From the NCBI GenBank assembly GCA_947501845.1, contig CANMXP010000015.1:1-64000 (forward strand): a DNA stretch of 64,000 bases, written 5' to 3'. How positions within the stretch are numbered: position 1 is the first letter of the stretch; each line of letters begins with the position of its first letter. The translations under genes were made by a program, and so were the position numbers. Of this stretch, positions 42,945 through 51,952 are shown one piece after another. Source of the DNA: an uncultured Flavobacteriaceae bacterium. Lineage in GTDB: Bacteria > Bacteroidota > Bacteroidia > Flavobacteriales > Flavobacteriaceae. The notes under the pieces are model-generated. The model ran no database searches. It was not told the DNA's origin and saw nothing but the letters and a program-made list of their open reading frames with translations.

Positions 42945-45900
42945 CTTTTTATAGAAACTATAATTTGTAAAATAGCTCCTGTTCTTTCAAAAATTTGTTT
43001 GCTCGTTTCTATGTCAAGACTTAATGTTTCCAGTTTTATATGTTTGTTTTTTTCAAAAACGACATGAACACCGTTTTGATCTGATAGCTTATAAATAATT
43101 GGAACTTGGCAGTAAGTAAAACATAGGGTGTTTGCCTCTAGTTGAATTTCTCGTTCTATTTTTTTAACACCTGTATATTTGAAGACTTTCGAGGACTTTA
43201 AAAATTCTTCTGTGCGCAACAAACGTGGATTAAATGCGATGCAACCATCCTTAACAATAACCCCTAATTCACCTAACCGACATAATACATCTTCTTTTAC
43301 TTGTCCAGTCATGCCTGGTTGCTGAGCTCCTTTTCCTGCTGGTGTATGTGAATAAGGATCTGTTGGAAAAGCACCGTATAATTCGGGTGATTTATGTACG
43401 CCTATGCCCGCTTGAATTTCATAATAATGATCTAATAATTTTCCTATTAGCGCATCACTTTCTTTATTATTAATGGCAGATAAACAATTTTCTTGAACAG
43501 CCAATAATAATTTAGATACCATGTGCCAATAAATAGATCCTAGGCCTTCATAACCAAAGAAAGTTCCTGAACGCCCTGTAAAGGCTTTGTGATTAAAAAC
43601 AACTTCAAAGGTATCTAATAACAGTTTTGTGTCTTCTGCTACTAAATCTTGATAAGCTTCGGATAAATTAGCCAAAGCTTCTTTCAAACTATCTGCATTA
43701 TTAAAATTACCATTAAAATGATAGTTTCCTAGAATATCTTTTTCAATAATTTCTGCATTATTGTCTTTTATTAATTGTTTTAATAAACTTGATTCTTCAA
43801 CTTTATCTGCAGGAATGTTGTTTTTCTTATCGAATCGCGGTAATTCTTTGTTCGGATATAAAATGTAACTATATTGATCGTCTCTGAACAAAGCGCTGTT
43901 TTTTAACCCGTCTAATAACTCGAGCGCTTCTGAAGCAGATAAATAACCTGAACTTAGAACTGCTACCTGACCTTCCAGCATTTCGGACAAATAAGAAATA
44001 GATACCTCGTTTTCGTTTTCGACCGTCATTAAATTATAGGCATGATATAAACCGTCCGAACGTTTATTTGCTTTAATACTGTGTTCTAAATATGATTTTG
44101 TAATGCTAATAAATTCTAAAAGCCCTTGTCTGGTAACACTTGTTTTTTCGCCTGAAAAACCATGTATATAAATAGTCAACCTATAAGCACTTCCAGCTTT
44201 GCCTAAACCATCTAAAACCGTTTTTCTCTCCTGATTAGTTATAACACCATTTAAGATACTTTTATTTGCATGCAGTGTAATAAATACTTGTCTGAAAAAA
44301 GCATATAATTCTTTTGATATTTCAACTTCATTTAAATCTGATTTTAAGACGATTTCTTCAAAGAAGTTGAAAAAGCGTTGCAAATAATAAAGTGTTACCA
44401 TAGATACGCCGTTACCCACAAGCGCATTATTTGCATCGTTCCACTCAGGTCTTTGGGTGTTTAACCAAATACCGCCCTCTGGAATAAAATTTGAAAGCTT
44501 GGCTAAAACTGTGGCTAATAGTTTTTCAATTAAATTTACTTTATAAATAGTTGAATTAGCATCTGTAACTAAAGCGCCGTCCGCACCTAATTCTTGTTTC
44601 TTTTTATTAATGATATTATTTAATTCATAGTCAAAATCAACCGTGTCTTTAGGGTTTTTTAATGTCTCCTCATAACTTTTAATTTTATAGGGGACATTGG
44701 CATAAACAAATAGGTTTCGATCAAAGTATTTCTCTAATTGGTTGGGGTAATGGTTTTCTATAAATTCCAGAAACTTTAATAGATAGATGATTTGATGATC
44801 TCCCCAATAGCCGATATATGACCATGGATCGTCTTCTTCAATGACCTCCCAATCGAAGCCATCTTTAGTAACTCGATACGGGTTGTAACCTTCAAATGTG
44901 GTCGCATTTAAAAACTTATGAATCATGCTTTCAATAAACTCAGGGTAAGCGTGTGCCAAGGCCTCCCAATTTTGAAAAATGTCTCGCCAGTTTCCTTCAT
45001 AGTCTAATATTTTAGAACCGTCGATTTCATTTCTGGTATTAATAGAAAATTTATTCCAAGGTCTGCTAGGGTCTCCGTGTCTTCTACTAAATTTTAATGG
45101 CAAATATTCAAAACAGAGCCTTTTAAAATTGTCATTTTCACTTTTTTCGGCAATTGCTTTTATAACGTTTAAAGAAAATAGATTTGGTAATTCGTTTAAT
45201 GTATTTTGAAATGTGTTGAATACCTGTGTATTCGCTTTTGAGATGTATTTTATAAAATCTTGTTTTTCTGTGTTGTAACCATCATCAAAAATCCCACCGC
45301 GCATGATGTTAAAAAGCGTATTAGAAAAATGTCTGGTATTGGTTAGTGGATCTGCCGTTAGTTGTAAGCCGTCTGATGCCCCTGTTAGCTCGATTAAACG
45401 TTTTGTGCCTGCATCAATATTCTTTTGAATGATTTCAGAAATATTAGGAAGATTTTTGATGCTTTCAGATATTTGAATGACTCCAGAAATACTTTGATTC
45501 ACATTGGCAATAAACATCCAACTTTTACTTGATTGTGGTTTTAATTCTAAATCGGATGAAATAAAATAAGCCCCTTTTTCGGCTTTCATATCCACTTCTT
45601 GGTGAATAGGTAGCCCTTGTCTAAAATTGTATAATTGTAATGATGATAATAAATAAGTTGGGTTTTCCAATCCTGTAGACCAAACAATATTCGCTTTTAA
45701 AGATTCACTAGGCTCGGCCTTATCAACAATAACGGCACTTAATGAAAAGATTCCCATACCTGTATTGGGGTCTAATTCACTTTTTTTATAAGCATCAACC
45801 AGATTACTGGTCGCGTTTTGAAAGTCTGAAGTAATATGATACGGAAGAATATTTTGTAATCCGTCAAGAAGTTTGACTTTTATTATTGTGTTTGAATTGT

Positions 45901-46396
45901 TTATTAGGGTCGATTTTTTTACAAAACCAAAATAGTTGCTAGAATTCCATTGGTATCTAAACGTGAGCCCTAAATCTTCATTGATTTCTTCAAAAATAAT
46001 TTTGTTTCCATAATTGTTTTTATAAAGGTTTCTTTGGATTTTATATCTTCCCATTTGCCTTTCTGAGAAGGGTTCCCATAAGTACCTTTTATTATCTGAA
46101 TAGATCTGAAATATTGTTTTGCTTCCAGTAATATCTGCAGATTCGGTTATTTTATCATCGGTATAATAAGGAAACAATGATGCATTTGAATTTTTTCTTC
46201 CAGCGGTTAACCCCCCGTTGCTCGAAATAAACATCCAATGGTTAGAGTCGCTTACAATGCTCATAAAAAATGGACGCATAGCATCACTATTAGTGATTTT
46301 ATAATAAGTCTCGTTATCGAAATTTATTAATTCCCCTTTTATATTATTTGCCTTTGTTAAGACATTTTTATCATCTATATAAATAGTACTATTCAT
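42941..46396 (-). CDS. GH149-like beta-1,3-oligoglucan phosphorylase candidate
   Basis: A 1151-residue cytosolic protein without a signal peptide. The N-terminal ~300 residues look like a beta-sandwich and the long central part is strongly helical, as in the (alpha/alpha)6 barrels of GH94-type phosphorylases. Conserved-looking blocks are FSRRHGDPSRPWNKFSI, YEGNWRDIFQNWEALAHAYP, DDPWSYIGYWGDHQIIYLL and GIWLNTQRPEWNDANNALVG. Size, lack of export and placement in a laminarin locus fit GH149, which phosphorolyses beta-1,3-oligoglucans to glucose-1-phosphate. I recognise it by this combination, not by one signature, so a related family is possible. It is coupled to the GH17 gene downstream. Confidence 0.6.
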   Translation of the reverse strand: MNSTIYIDDKNVLTKANNIKGELINFDNETYYKITNSDAMRPFFMSIVSDSNHWMFISSNGGLTAGRKNSNASLFPYYTDDKITESADITGSKTIFQIYSDNKRYLWEPFSERQMGRYKIQRNLYKNNYGNKIIFEEINEDLGLTFRYQWNSSNYFGFVKKSTLINNSNTIIKVKLLDGLQNILPYHITSDFQNATSNLVDAYKKSELDPNTGMGIFSLSAVIVDKAEPSESLKANIVWSTGLENPTYLLSSLQLYNFRQGLPIHQEVDMKAEKGAYFISSDLELKPQSSKSWMFIANVNQSISGVIQISESIKNLPNISEIIQKNIDAGTKRLIELTGASDGLQLTADPLTNTRHFSNTLFNIMRGGIFDDGYNTEKQDFIKYISKANTQVFNTFQNTLNELPNLFSLNVIKAIAEKSENDNFKRLCFEYLPLKFSRRHGDPSRPWNKFSINTRNEIDGSKILDYEGNWRDIFQNWEALAHAYPEFIESMIHKFLNATTFEGYNPYRVTKDGFDWEVIEEDDPWSYIGYWGDHQIIYLLKFLEFIENHYPNQLEKYFDRNLFVYANVPYKIKSYEETLKNPKDTVDFDYELNNIINKKKQELGADGALVTDANSTIYKVNLIEKLLATVLAKLSNFIPEGGIWLNTQRPEWNDANNALVGNGVSMVTLYYLQRFFNFFEEIVLKSDLNEVEISKELYAFFRQVFITLHANKSILNGVITNQERKTVLDGLGKAGSAYRLTIYIHGFSGEKTSVTRQGLLEFISITKSYLEHSIKANKRSDGLYHAYNLMTVENENEVSISYLSEMLEGQVAVLSSGYLSASEALELLDGLKNSALFRDDQYSYILYPNKELPRFDKKNNIPADKVEESSLLKQLIKDNNAEIIEKDILGNYHFNGNFNNADSLKEALANLSEAYQDLVAEDTKLLLDTFEVVFNHKAFTGRSGTFFGYEGLGSIYWHMVSKLLLAVQENCLSAINNKESDALIGKLLDHYYEIQAGIGVHKSPELYGAFPTDPYSHTPAGKGAQQPGMTGQVKEDVLCRLGELGVIVKDGCIAFNPRLLRTEEFLKSSKVFKYTGVKKIEREIQLEANTLCFTYCQVPIIYKLSDQNGVHVVFEKNKHIKLETLSLDIETSKQIFERTGAILQIIVSIKR

Positions 46397-46502
46397 TAAT
46401 TATAACTGTTATTAGCTTCTTTATAAAATCAATTTTTCTATGTATTCATTCTAAGCTAGAATGGCTAAAGCACTCCTTTTTAACGAATCGGCTATAACTG
46501 AT

Positions 46503-46522
46503 AGCCTCTGTTTCCAGAGGCT
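46503..46522 (-). terminator. Short stem-loop in the PUL spacer
   Basis: A perfect stem AGCCTCT-N6-AGAGGCT. There is no strong T-run on either side, so termination is uncertain. Confidence 0.35.
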
Positions 46523-46636
46523 GTTTGAATCTCTCACTTTCAAACTTTTATGAATCAGTCACCATAAGCTCTTATGAATTGTTATGTAAGTTTGTTTTTA
46601 TAGTTTTAAGTTTAAAGTTATTGTATGTTTAGGTTA

Positions 46637-46777
46637 AAAAGAGACTGTATAAAAACATTTAAAAAGAAATTAAACCTGTCTTAGTGAGCGCAGTTAAGAT
46701 GTTTTGAAAATCAGCACTCTAAAAATTTCTTGACTGCGCTCTAACAGACCTTAAATACTCTTTATACAATCTCTTTT
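46637..46777. mobile_element. MITE-like 141-bp imperfect inverted repeat
   Basis: The ends AAAAGAGACTGTATAAA and TTTATACAATCTCTTTT pair over 17 bp with one mismatch. Pairing continues inward in pieces, notably GAGCGCAGT (left) with ACTGCGCTC (right). The element has no coding capacity and sits 14 bp past the GH16 stop. A clear target-site duplication was not seen, so it may instead be a large structured terminator. Confidence 0.6.
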
Positions 46778-46791
46778 CTTATAATTAAATT

Positions 46792-48435
46792 TTATTGATA
46801 GACTCTTACATAGTCTATTTCCATAATATCTTCTGTAAATGCAGGGTCTATAGTTCCTCCTAAAGTACCACCCATTGCGATGTTAAGTATTAGAAAGAAA
46901 TCTGCATTAAATGGAAATGTATCATTATTATCAAATTCAAAATATGACTCGTTGTCAAGCAGGATATATATTTTATCTGCCGACCAGTCTATCGAGTATA
47001 CATGGAATTCACTTGATGCATCAGCTACTGCAGTATCCTCTCCAAAACTTGCATTGGAATTACTACCAGAATCCAACCAATGTACAGTACCCAGAACATT
47101 GTTTTTATCAGCTCCCGTTTGTTCCATGATATCCATTTCTCCAGATGTTGGCCATCCTACAGTCGGGAAATTTGAACCAAGCATCCAAATAGCTGGCCAA
47201 GTACCTTGGGCAGATGGTAATTTTGCTCTAACATCAATTCTACCATAGGTAAATTTTTGTAAGCCTTGCGATTTTACCCTTGCAGAGGTATAACCACCTC
47301 CACCATCGGCTTTTGCTGTAATCTTAAGGACACCCCCTTCTACAATGACATTTTCTGCATCACTTGTATATGATTGGACTTCATTATTGCCCCATCCATT
47401 TGTTCCAGTACCTAAATCGTATGTCCAGTTTAATGGGTCGGGCGTGCCGTCGACATCAAAATCGTCTTCCCATACCAGATTAGTAAATGTGGTCTCAAAT
47501 TCGTTGGAGGCACCTTCTTCTTCGGTTGTTAACGTAAACCACCAGTCGAATTCATTATTCCCATCGGTAGTTCTTAATACCATTTCTGTTGCCGATCGAC
47601 TAAATATTTCATACTTATGGTTTCCACCTGTATAGTACCCCATAAAAGCTGTTCCCGTTAGAGAAATTGTTTCTACACCTCCTGGCGCACCTAAGCTCCA
47701 TTGTTCTGAATAATCACTAAATGGATAGTTGAGTATATCGTCCCCATCAGCGGTTCCGCCTCCAGCACCTCCTAATTCGTTAATTAATGGATCTCGCCCA
47801 AATACAGTTCCAGATGTATCAGGTGTAGGGTCGTCGTTCGTGCTATCTGTAATATGCGTAAATGTTCCGTCGGCATTAAATACATAACGGTCATCGTACA
47901 TCCCTACAGCTGCTTTATCAAAAGGTTCAGCAGAGAACCATTCTCCTGGAATAAAACCTCCTACTGGCCCTAAACCAAAATGGGGTTTGGATTCTGCTTT
48001 TATTCGCCATGCTTTTTGCGTGCCACCATGCAACATTTCTATTAAATCTGCAGGAGGATCGTAAAGTGATAATACTTCAACTTCTATGGTTTTACTCGAT
48101 GATGCACCACCAGTCCCAAATGCTATTATTGTAACAGAATAGGTATTTAGTCCTAAAACCGAAAAGTCATAAGATTGTTTTCCTCCTGGGGCAGATGTTG
48201 TGTTATCATTATAGATGAACTGATATGAAATAGCATCATCTGCAGAGGCTATGAAATTTACAGTACCACTACCATCTCCATTAGGATTACTGGCATCGGC
48301 TCCAACAATATCAATTACAATCTGGATATTTGAAGGTGTGATAATATCTCCTACAGCAATGTCATCTTCTTGACAGCCTGTAAAGATTAGAGCTAATATT
48401 ACTAAAAGTCTGTAGCTATATTTATATTTTTTCAT
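46792..48435 (-). CDS. GH16 laminarinase lipoprotein with N-terminal PKD-like domain
   Basis: A 547-residue secreted enzyme. The lipobox is IFTGC (Cys21). Then come a PKD-like domain (to about residue 120), a middle beta domain with WRIKAESKPHFG that is common in such enzymes, and a GH16 catalytic domain from about residue 315 (LVWEDDFDVDGTPDPLNWTYD). The catalytic signature SGEMDIMEQTG near 430-440 is the ExDxxE form of laminarinases. It should cut beta-1,3-glucan at the cell surface. It is the last gene of the susC-led set (12 bp after the PKD/CBM lipoprotein). Confidence 0.94.
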   Translation of the reverse strand: MKKYKYSYRLLVILALIFTGCQEDDIAVGDIITPSNIQIVIDIVGADASNPNGDGSGTVNFIASADDAISYQFIYNDNTTSAPGGKQSYDFSVLGLNTYSVTIIAFGTGGASSSKTIEVEVLSLYDPPADLIEMLHGGTQKAWRIKAESKPHFGLGPVGGFIPGEWFSAEPFDKAAVGMYDDRYVFNADGTFTHITDSTNDDPTPDTSGTVFGRDPLINELGGAGGGTADGDDILNYPFSDYSEQWSLGAPGGVETISLTGTAFMGYYTGGNHKYEIFSRSATEMVLRTTDGNNEFDWWFTLTTEEEGASNEFETTFTNLVWEDDFDVDGTPDPLNWTYDLGTGTNGWGNNEVQSYTSDAENVIVEGGVLKITAKADGGGGYTSARVKSQGLQKFTYGRIDVRAKLPSAQGTWPAIWMLGSNFPTVGWPTSGEMDIMEQTGADKNNVLGTVHWLDSGSNSNASFGEDTAVADASSEFHVYSIDWSADKIYILLDNESYFEFDNNDTFPFNADFFLILNIAMGGTLGGTIDPAFTEDIMEIDYVRVYQ

Positions 48436-48446
48436 GTTTCTTTTTT

Positions 48447-50471
48447 TTAATTTATATCAATATCATCTAAGTAAATGGTGTAGTTAGATGATCCATCACC
48501 TGCTGCTCCATTGTCCATGATTAATACCAAGTTGTACCAATCTATTGAAGTATCTATACCTGTAAAATCAAAGGTTAAATCTTCCCATTGGTTGGCAACC
48601 GTTGTTGTTGCGGTAATTTCTGCAGTAGCTGTTACATCTGGCCATGGTACATCATCTTCAAATTTTGCCAATAAATTAAGCCCTGTTCTTGGTGACCAAA
48701 CCTTAATGGTCAATGTTGTACCACTATCAAAAGAGAATGGTTTAGGAGCCGTTATTTTGGAGCCTGCCCAAACTTCTCCAGCACCTTTTATCATTTCGGC
48801 CACCATACTAGATGGGTTTCCATTGGTATCTGGATTGGCTATTACCGAAATTCCACCACCATCAAAACTGCTTAGTGTGAATTTTGGCTCGAAATCCAAT
48901 ACAGGGTCTGTAGAAATATCATCTAAATAAATAGTATAGTTAGCAGATCCATCACCTGCTGCCCCATTGTCCATGATTAATACCAAGTTGTACCAATCTA
49001 TAGATGTATCAAGACCTGTAAAATCGAAAGTTAAATCTTCCCATTGATTCGCAACTGTTGTTGTTGCAGTGATTTCTGCAGTAGCTGTTACATCTGGCCA
49101 AGGAACATTATCTTCAAATTTTGCTAGAAGGTTTAGCCCCGCTCGTGGCGACCAAACTCTTATTGTAACTGTTGTTGAGTTATCAAAATTGAATGGGGTA
49201 GGAACGGTTATTTTAGATCCCGCCCAAACTTCTCCAGCACCTTTTATCATTTCGGCTACTGTACTTGATGGGTTTCCATTAGTATCTGGATTGGCTATTA
49301 ATGAGATGCCGCCTCCATCGAAAGAGCTTAGCTCGAATGGCGCTTCAAAATTAATTGGTGTGACACCATTGCCGCCGCCACTAACTGGAGGCACCTCTTG
49401 TTTTATATTATCTATAAAGAAGGTCCAATCTGAACTACCATCTCCCATAGTTCCAAAATCGAAGAACAATACAATTTTTTGATATTCCTGAGAAAGATCA
49501 ATATCACTCATATCAAAAACAACTTCTTCCCAGTCACTGTTACCAACCGTAGTGATTTCCTTTTCAAAGAAAATATTCTGATCGCTAAGGTTCTCAAGTT
49601 TTAAAGTCATTTTTCCTCCAGGTCTTGGAGACCAAACATTCATTTTAACAAGTTGTTTGAGACTTAAATCAATAGGGGTGGATGTTGTTATAACATTTCC
49701 TGCCCATGTTTCGCCAGCACCTTTTATAATTTGAGCTACTTTAGCAGAACCATTAACAGCATCTACTTGTGGATTATCTACCACCGATATAGTTGCTCCT
49801 CCAAAATCTCCTAAAGCAGTATTATCAAAAATTTCAAAGTTAATAGGGAGTTCTGTAGGTTTTGAAATGGTAACGACTTGAGTTGCTTCCACGGTTTCAG
49901 AACCGCCACTTAAAGCCACTACTTTTATGGTATAATCACCTACGCTAGGGTACTCAAAACTTACAGCTCCGTCTATAGCCAAAGGTGTTGGTTCTTCATC
50001 TACATTAGAAGTGTCAAAAAACACATGGAATGAAGCCGCATAATCTGCTGTTGCAGAAACATCAACTATAAATGGATTTGAAGTGTTTATTGTCGCTGTT
50101 ATTTCTAAATTTTCAGGGGCTCTAAACGATACGACCAATTGTTGCGTTGCCATCGTTTTTAGGCCAGTAAGACCTATTGCCTCTATGGATACGGTATACG
50201 TTCCTTCGGTATATGTGTGATCGATATTTTCACCCTGTTTTAGACTTACAGTTTCTGCTGTGTCATCACCTAATGCAATGTTATAGGAAACAGCTCCATC
50301 TGAATTGGGAGTGATATTAACTAATCCGCTATTGTCCTGACTTATTTGAAAAAGTGCAGAAACATTTGTTGGAGCTACTATATCATCAACAAAGCTCAGG
50401 TCATTATCGTCTTCGGCACAACTAATAAAGAAGACCAAAGTAAAACTCATTATATATTTTAATGCTTTCAT
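48447..50471 (-). CDS. PKD and CBM-like glycan-binding lipoprotein
   Basis: A 674-residue surface lipoprotein (FFISCAEDD, Cys19). Two PKD-like domains (about 30-200) precede three copies of a beta-sandwich domain starting near residues 212, 377 and 527. Copies two and three are almost identical over ~140 residues (SSFDGGGIS, NPDTNGNPSS, WAGSKIT, WEDLTFDFTG). The same domain occurs twice in the T9SS protein at 31594-32901. Its position directly after SusD suggests a SusE/SusF-like glucan-binding role at the cell surface. No catalytic residues are seen. Confidence 0.87.
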   Translation of the reverse strand: MKALKYIMSFTLVFFISCAEDDNDLSFVDDIVAPTNVSALFQISQDNSGLVNITPNSDGAVSYNIALGDDTAETVSLKQGENIDHTYTEGTYTVSIEAIGLTGLKTMATQQLVVSFRAPENLEITATINTSNPFIVDVSATADYAASFHVFFDTSNVDEEPTPLAIDGAVSFEYPSVGDYTIKVVALSGGSETVEATQVVTISKPTELPINFEIFDNTALGDFGGATISVVDNPQVDAVNGSAKVAQIIKGAGETWAGNVITTSTPIDLSLKQLVKMNVWSPRPGGKMTLKLENLSDQNIFFEKEITTVGNSDWEEVVFDMSDIDLSQEYQKIVLFFDFGTMGDGSSDWTFFIDNIKQEVPPVSGGGNGVTPINFEAPFELSSFDGGGISLIANPDTNGNPSSTVAEMIKGAGEVWAGSKITVPTPFNFDNSTTVTIRVWSPRAGLNLLAKFEDNVPWPDVTATAEITATTTVANQWEDLTFDFTGLDTSIDWYNLVLIMDNGAAGDGSANYTIYLDDISTDPVLDFEPKFTLSSFDGGGISVIANPDTNGNPSSMVAEMIKGAGEVWAGSKITAPKPFSFDSGTTLTIKVWSPRTGLNLLAKFEDDVPWPDVTATAEITATTTVANQWEDLTFDFTGIDTSIDWYNLVLIMDNGAAGDGSSNYTIYLDDIDIN

Positions 50472-50488
50472 ATTTTCAATTTTTTATT

Positions 50489-51943
50489 TTAGTATCCTGG
50501 ATTTTGTGTCCAAATATTTCCTGCTAGTTGAATTTCTATAGAAGGAATTGGAAACACTTCATGTTTTCCAGCCACAAAGCCATCAATTTCTTGAGCAGCT
50601 CTCCCTGTTCTAACTAGATCGAAGAAATGGTGACCTTCCCCAACAAGTTCTACTCTGCGTTCGTGATAAATATCATTTGTTAAATCGGTTCCTGTTGATG
50701 TTGCATCAGGCAACATTGCTCTTGTGCGTACTCTGTTAAGGTACTCTAGTGCTCTGGTATCGCTAATACTTCCTCTGTTTAAAGCTTCGGCAGCCATTAA
50801 TAGGACATCTGCAAAACGAATAGCCCTATAGTTATTAGGATTTGTAAGATTAGCATCCCCTGTATTAGCATCTCCTTGACGGGCAATGTATTTTCTGTTA
50901 TAATAACCCGTATGTTCAAAACCAGTTACAAAGGTTGCGCTATTAGCAGCTGCCCAGGCATCAATATCTAGGATCGCAGTTTCTAATCTAATATCTCCTG
51001 TTTCGAATTCGTCTACAACTTCTTGGGTTGGTATGTTAAAGCTGAAACCCGATTCGAATACGGGACCATTGTAATTACGTATACCGTTAAAACCGACTGC
51101 AACATTTCCTTCACTACATTGTAAACATTCAAAACCAGCTCCTTCCCTGTCTGTATATTGTACTTCGAAAACAGATTCTATATTGTTCTCGTTATCGTTT
51201 TCAAACATGGTGCTATAATCTACTAACAAATCGTATGGTCCATTATTAATAACATCTTCTAACACAGTTGCTGCATCCGAAAACTTATCCTGAAAGAGAT
51301 ATACTTTACCTAAAAGTGCTTGTGCTGCTCCTTTTGTAACTCTACCTGTCTGGCTTTGTGTATATGGCAAATTATTAGCTGCAAAAATTAGATCTTGCTC
51401 AATTAATGCATACACTTCTGCTTTAGGAGTCCTGTCTATACCAAACTGTTCGCCAAATTGGATACGTTTATCAATTGAAAGCGGAATGTCTCCAAACCAT
51501 TTTACCAATTCGAAATTGTAATAGGCTCTTAAGAAACGTGTTTGCCCCAATACATTGTTTTTGTTTGGAAAGTCTGTTTTATCTTGAAACTCCAAAATAA
51601 AATTAGTTCTATTAACAGCTCCATACATCCAATTCCAAACATCTCTTAGGTTGGCATTAACTGGCGTATGAATCATATCGTCTATTTCCTGAAAGCCAAT
51701 AACATCAGTGGCACTTTCTCCACCACAAAGTGTATTGTCTGAGGCTATTTCGCCAAGCATCACATTAACATATGTTGACTGCAATCCATCATAAGCTGCA
51801 ATGAGTGCATCTTGATAATCTGCTTCAGAATTAAAAAATTCTTCAGAGTTTTCGTCTTCTGATGCTACGTTTACAAAATCATCACTACATGATACTGTGA
51901 ACAAAAGGATGATTAGCATTATATTTATTTTTAAATTTTTCAT
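50489..51943 (-). CDS. SusD/RagB-family outer-membrane glycan-binding lipoprotein
   Basis: A 484-residue lipoprotein (LFTVSC, Cys19). SusD marks are NSEADYQDALIAAYDGLQ, the TPR-like helices with LGQTRFLRAYYNFELVKWFGD, GAAQALLGKVYLF, and the closing NYRAIRFADVLLMAAEALNR and RRVELVGEGHHFFDLVRTG. It forms the lid of the SusC transporter and captures oligosaccharide at the surface. It starts 9 bp after the susC stop. Confidence 0.95.
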   Translation of the reverse strand: MKNLKINIMLIILLFTVSCSDDFVNVASEDENSEEFFNSEADYQDALIAAYDGLQSTYVNVMLGEIASDNTLCGGESATDVIGFQEIDDMIHTPVNANLRDVWNWMYGAVNRTNFILEFQDKTDFPNKNNVLGQTRFLRAYYNFELVKWFGDIPLSIDKRIQFGEQFGIDRTPKAEVYALIEQDLIFAANNLPYTQSQTGRVTKGAAQALLGKVYLFQDKFSDAATVLEDVINNGPYDLLVDYSTMFENDNENNIESVFEVQYTDREGAGFECLQCSEGNVAVGFNGIRNYNGPVFESGFSFNIPTQEVVDEFETGDIRLETAILDIDAWAAANSATFVTGFEHTGYYNRKYIARQGDANTGDANLTNPNNYRAIRFADVLLMAAEALNRGSISDTRALEYLNRVRTRAMLPDATSTGTDLTNDIYHERRVELVGEGHHFFDLVRTGRAAQEIDGFVAGKHEVFPIPSIEIQLAGNIWTQNPGY

Positions 51944-51952
51944 GATCCTTAA

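Larger units (their letters stand above)
46397..46791 (-). other. 395-bp spacer inside the beta-glucan locus
   Basis: There is no gene. It contains a 141-bp MITE-like inverted repeat (46637-46777) directly after the GH16 gene and a 7-bp stem-loop AGCCTCT / AGAGGCT (46503-46522). Because it separates two same-strand halves of the locus, it may end the first transcript and start the second. Confidence 0.7.

Noticed and set aside
48511-49482. Two + strand frames of 139 and 137 codons with similar sequence
   Set aside because: They are antisense to the duplicated CBM-like domains. Their similarity to each other reflects that duplication.
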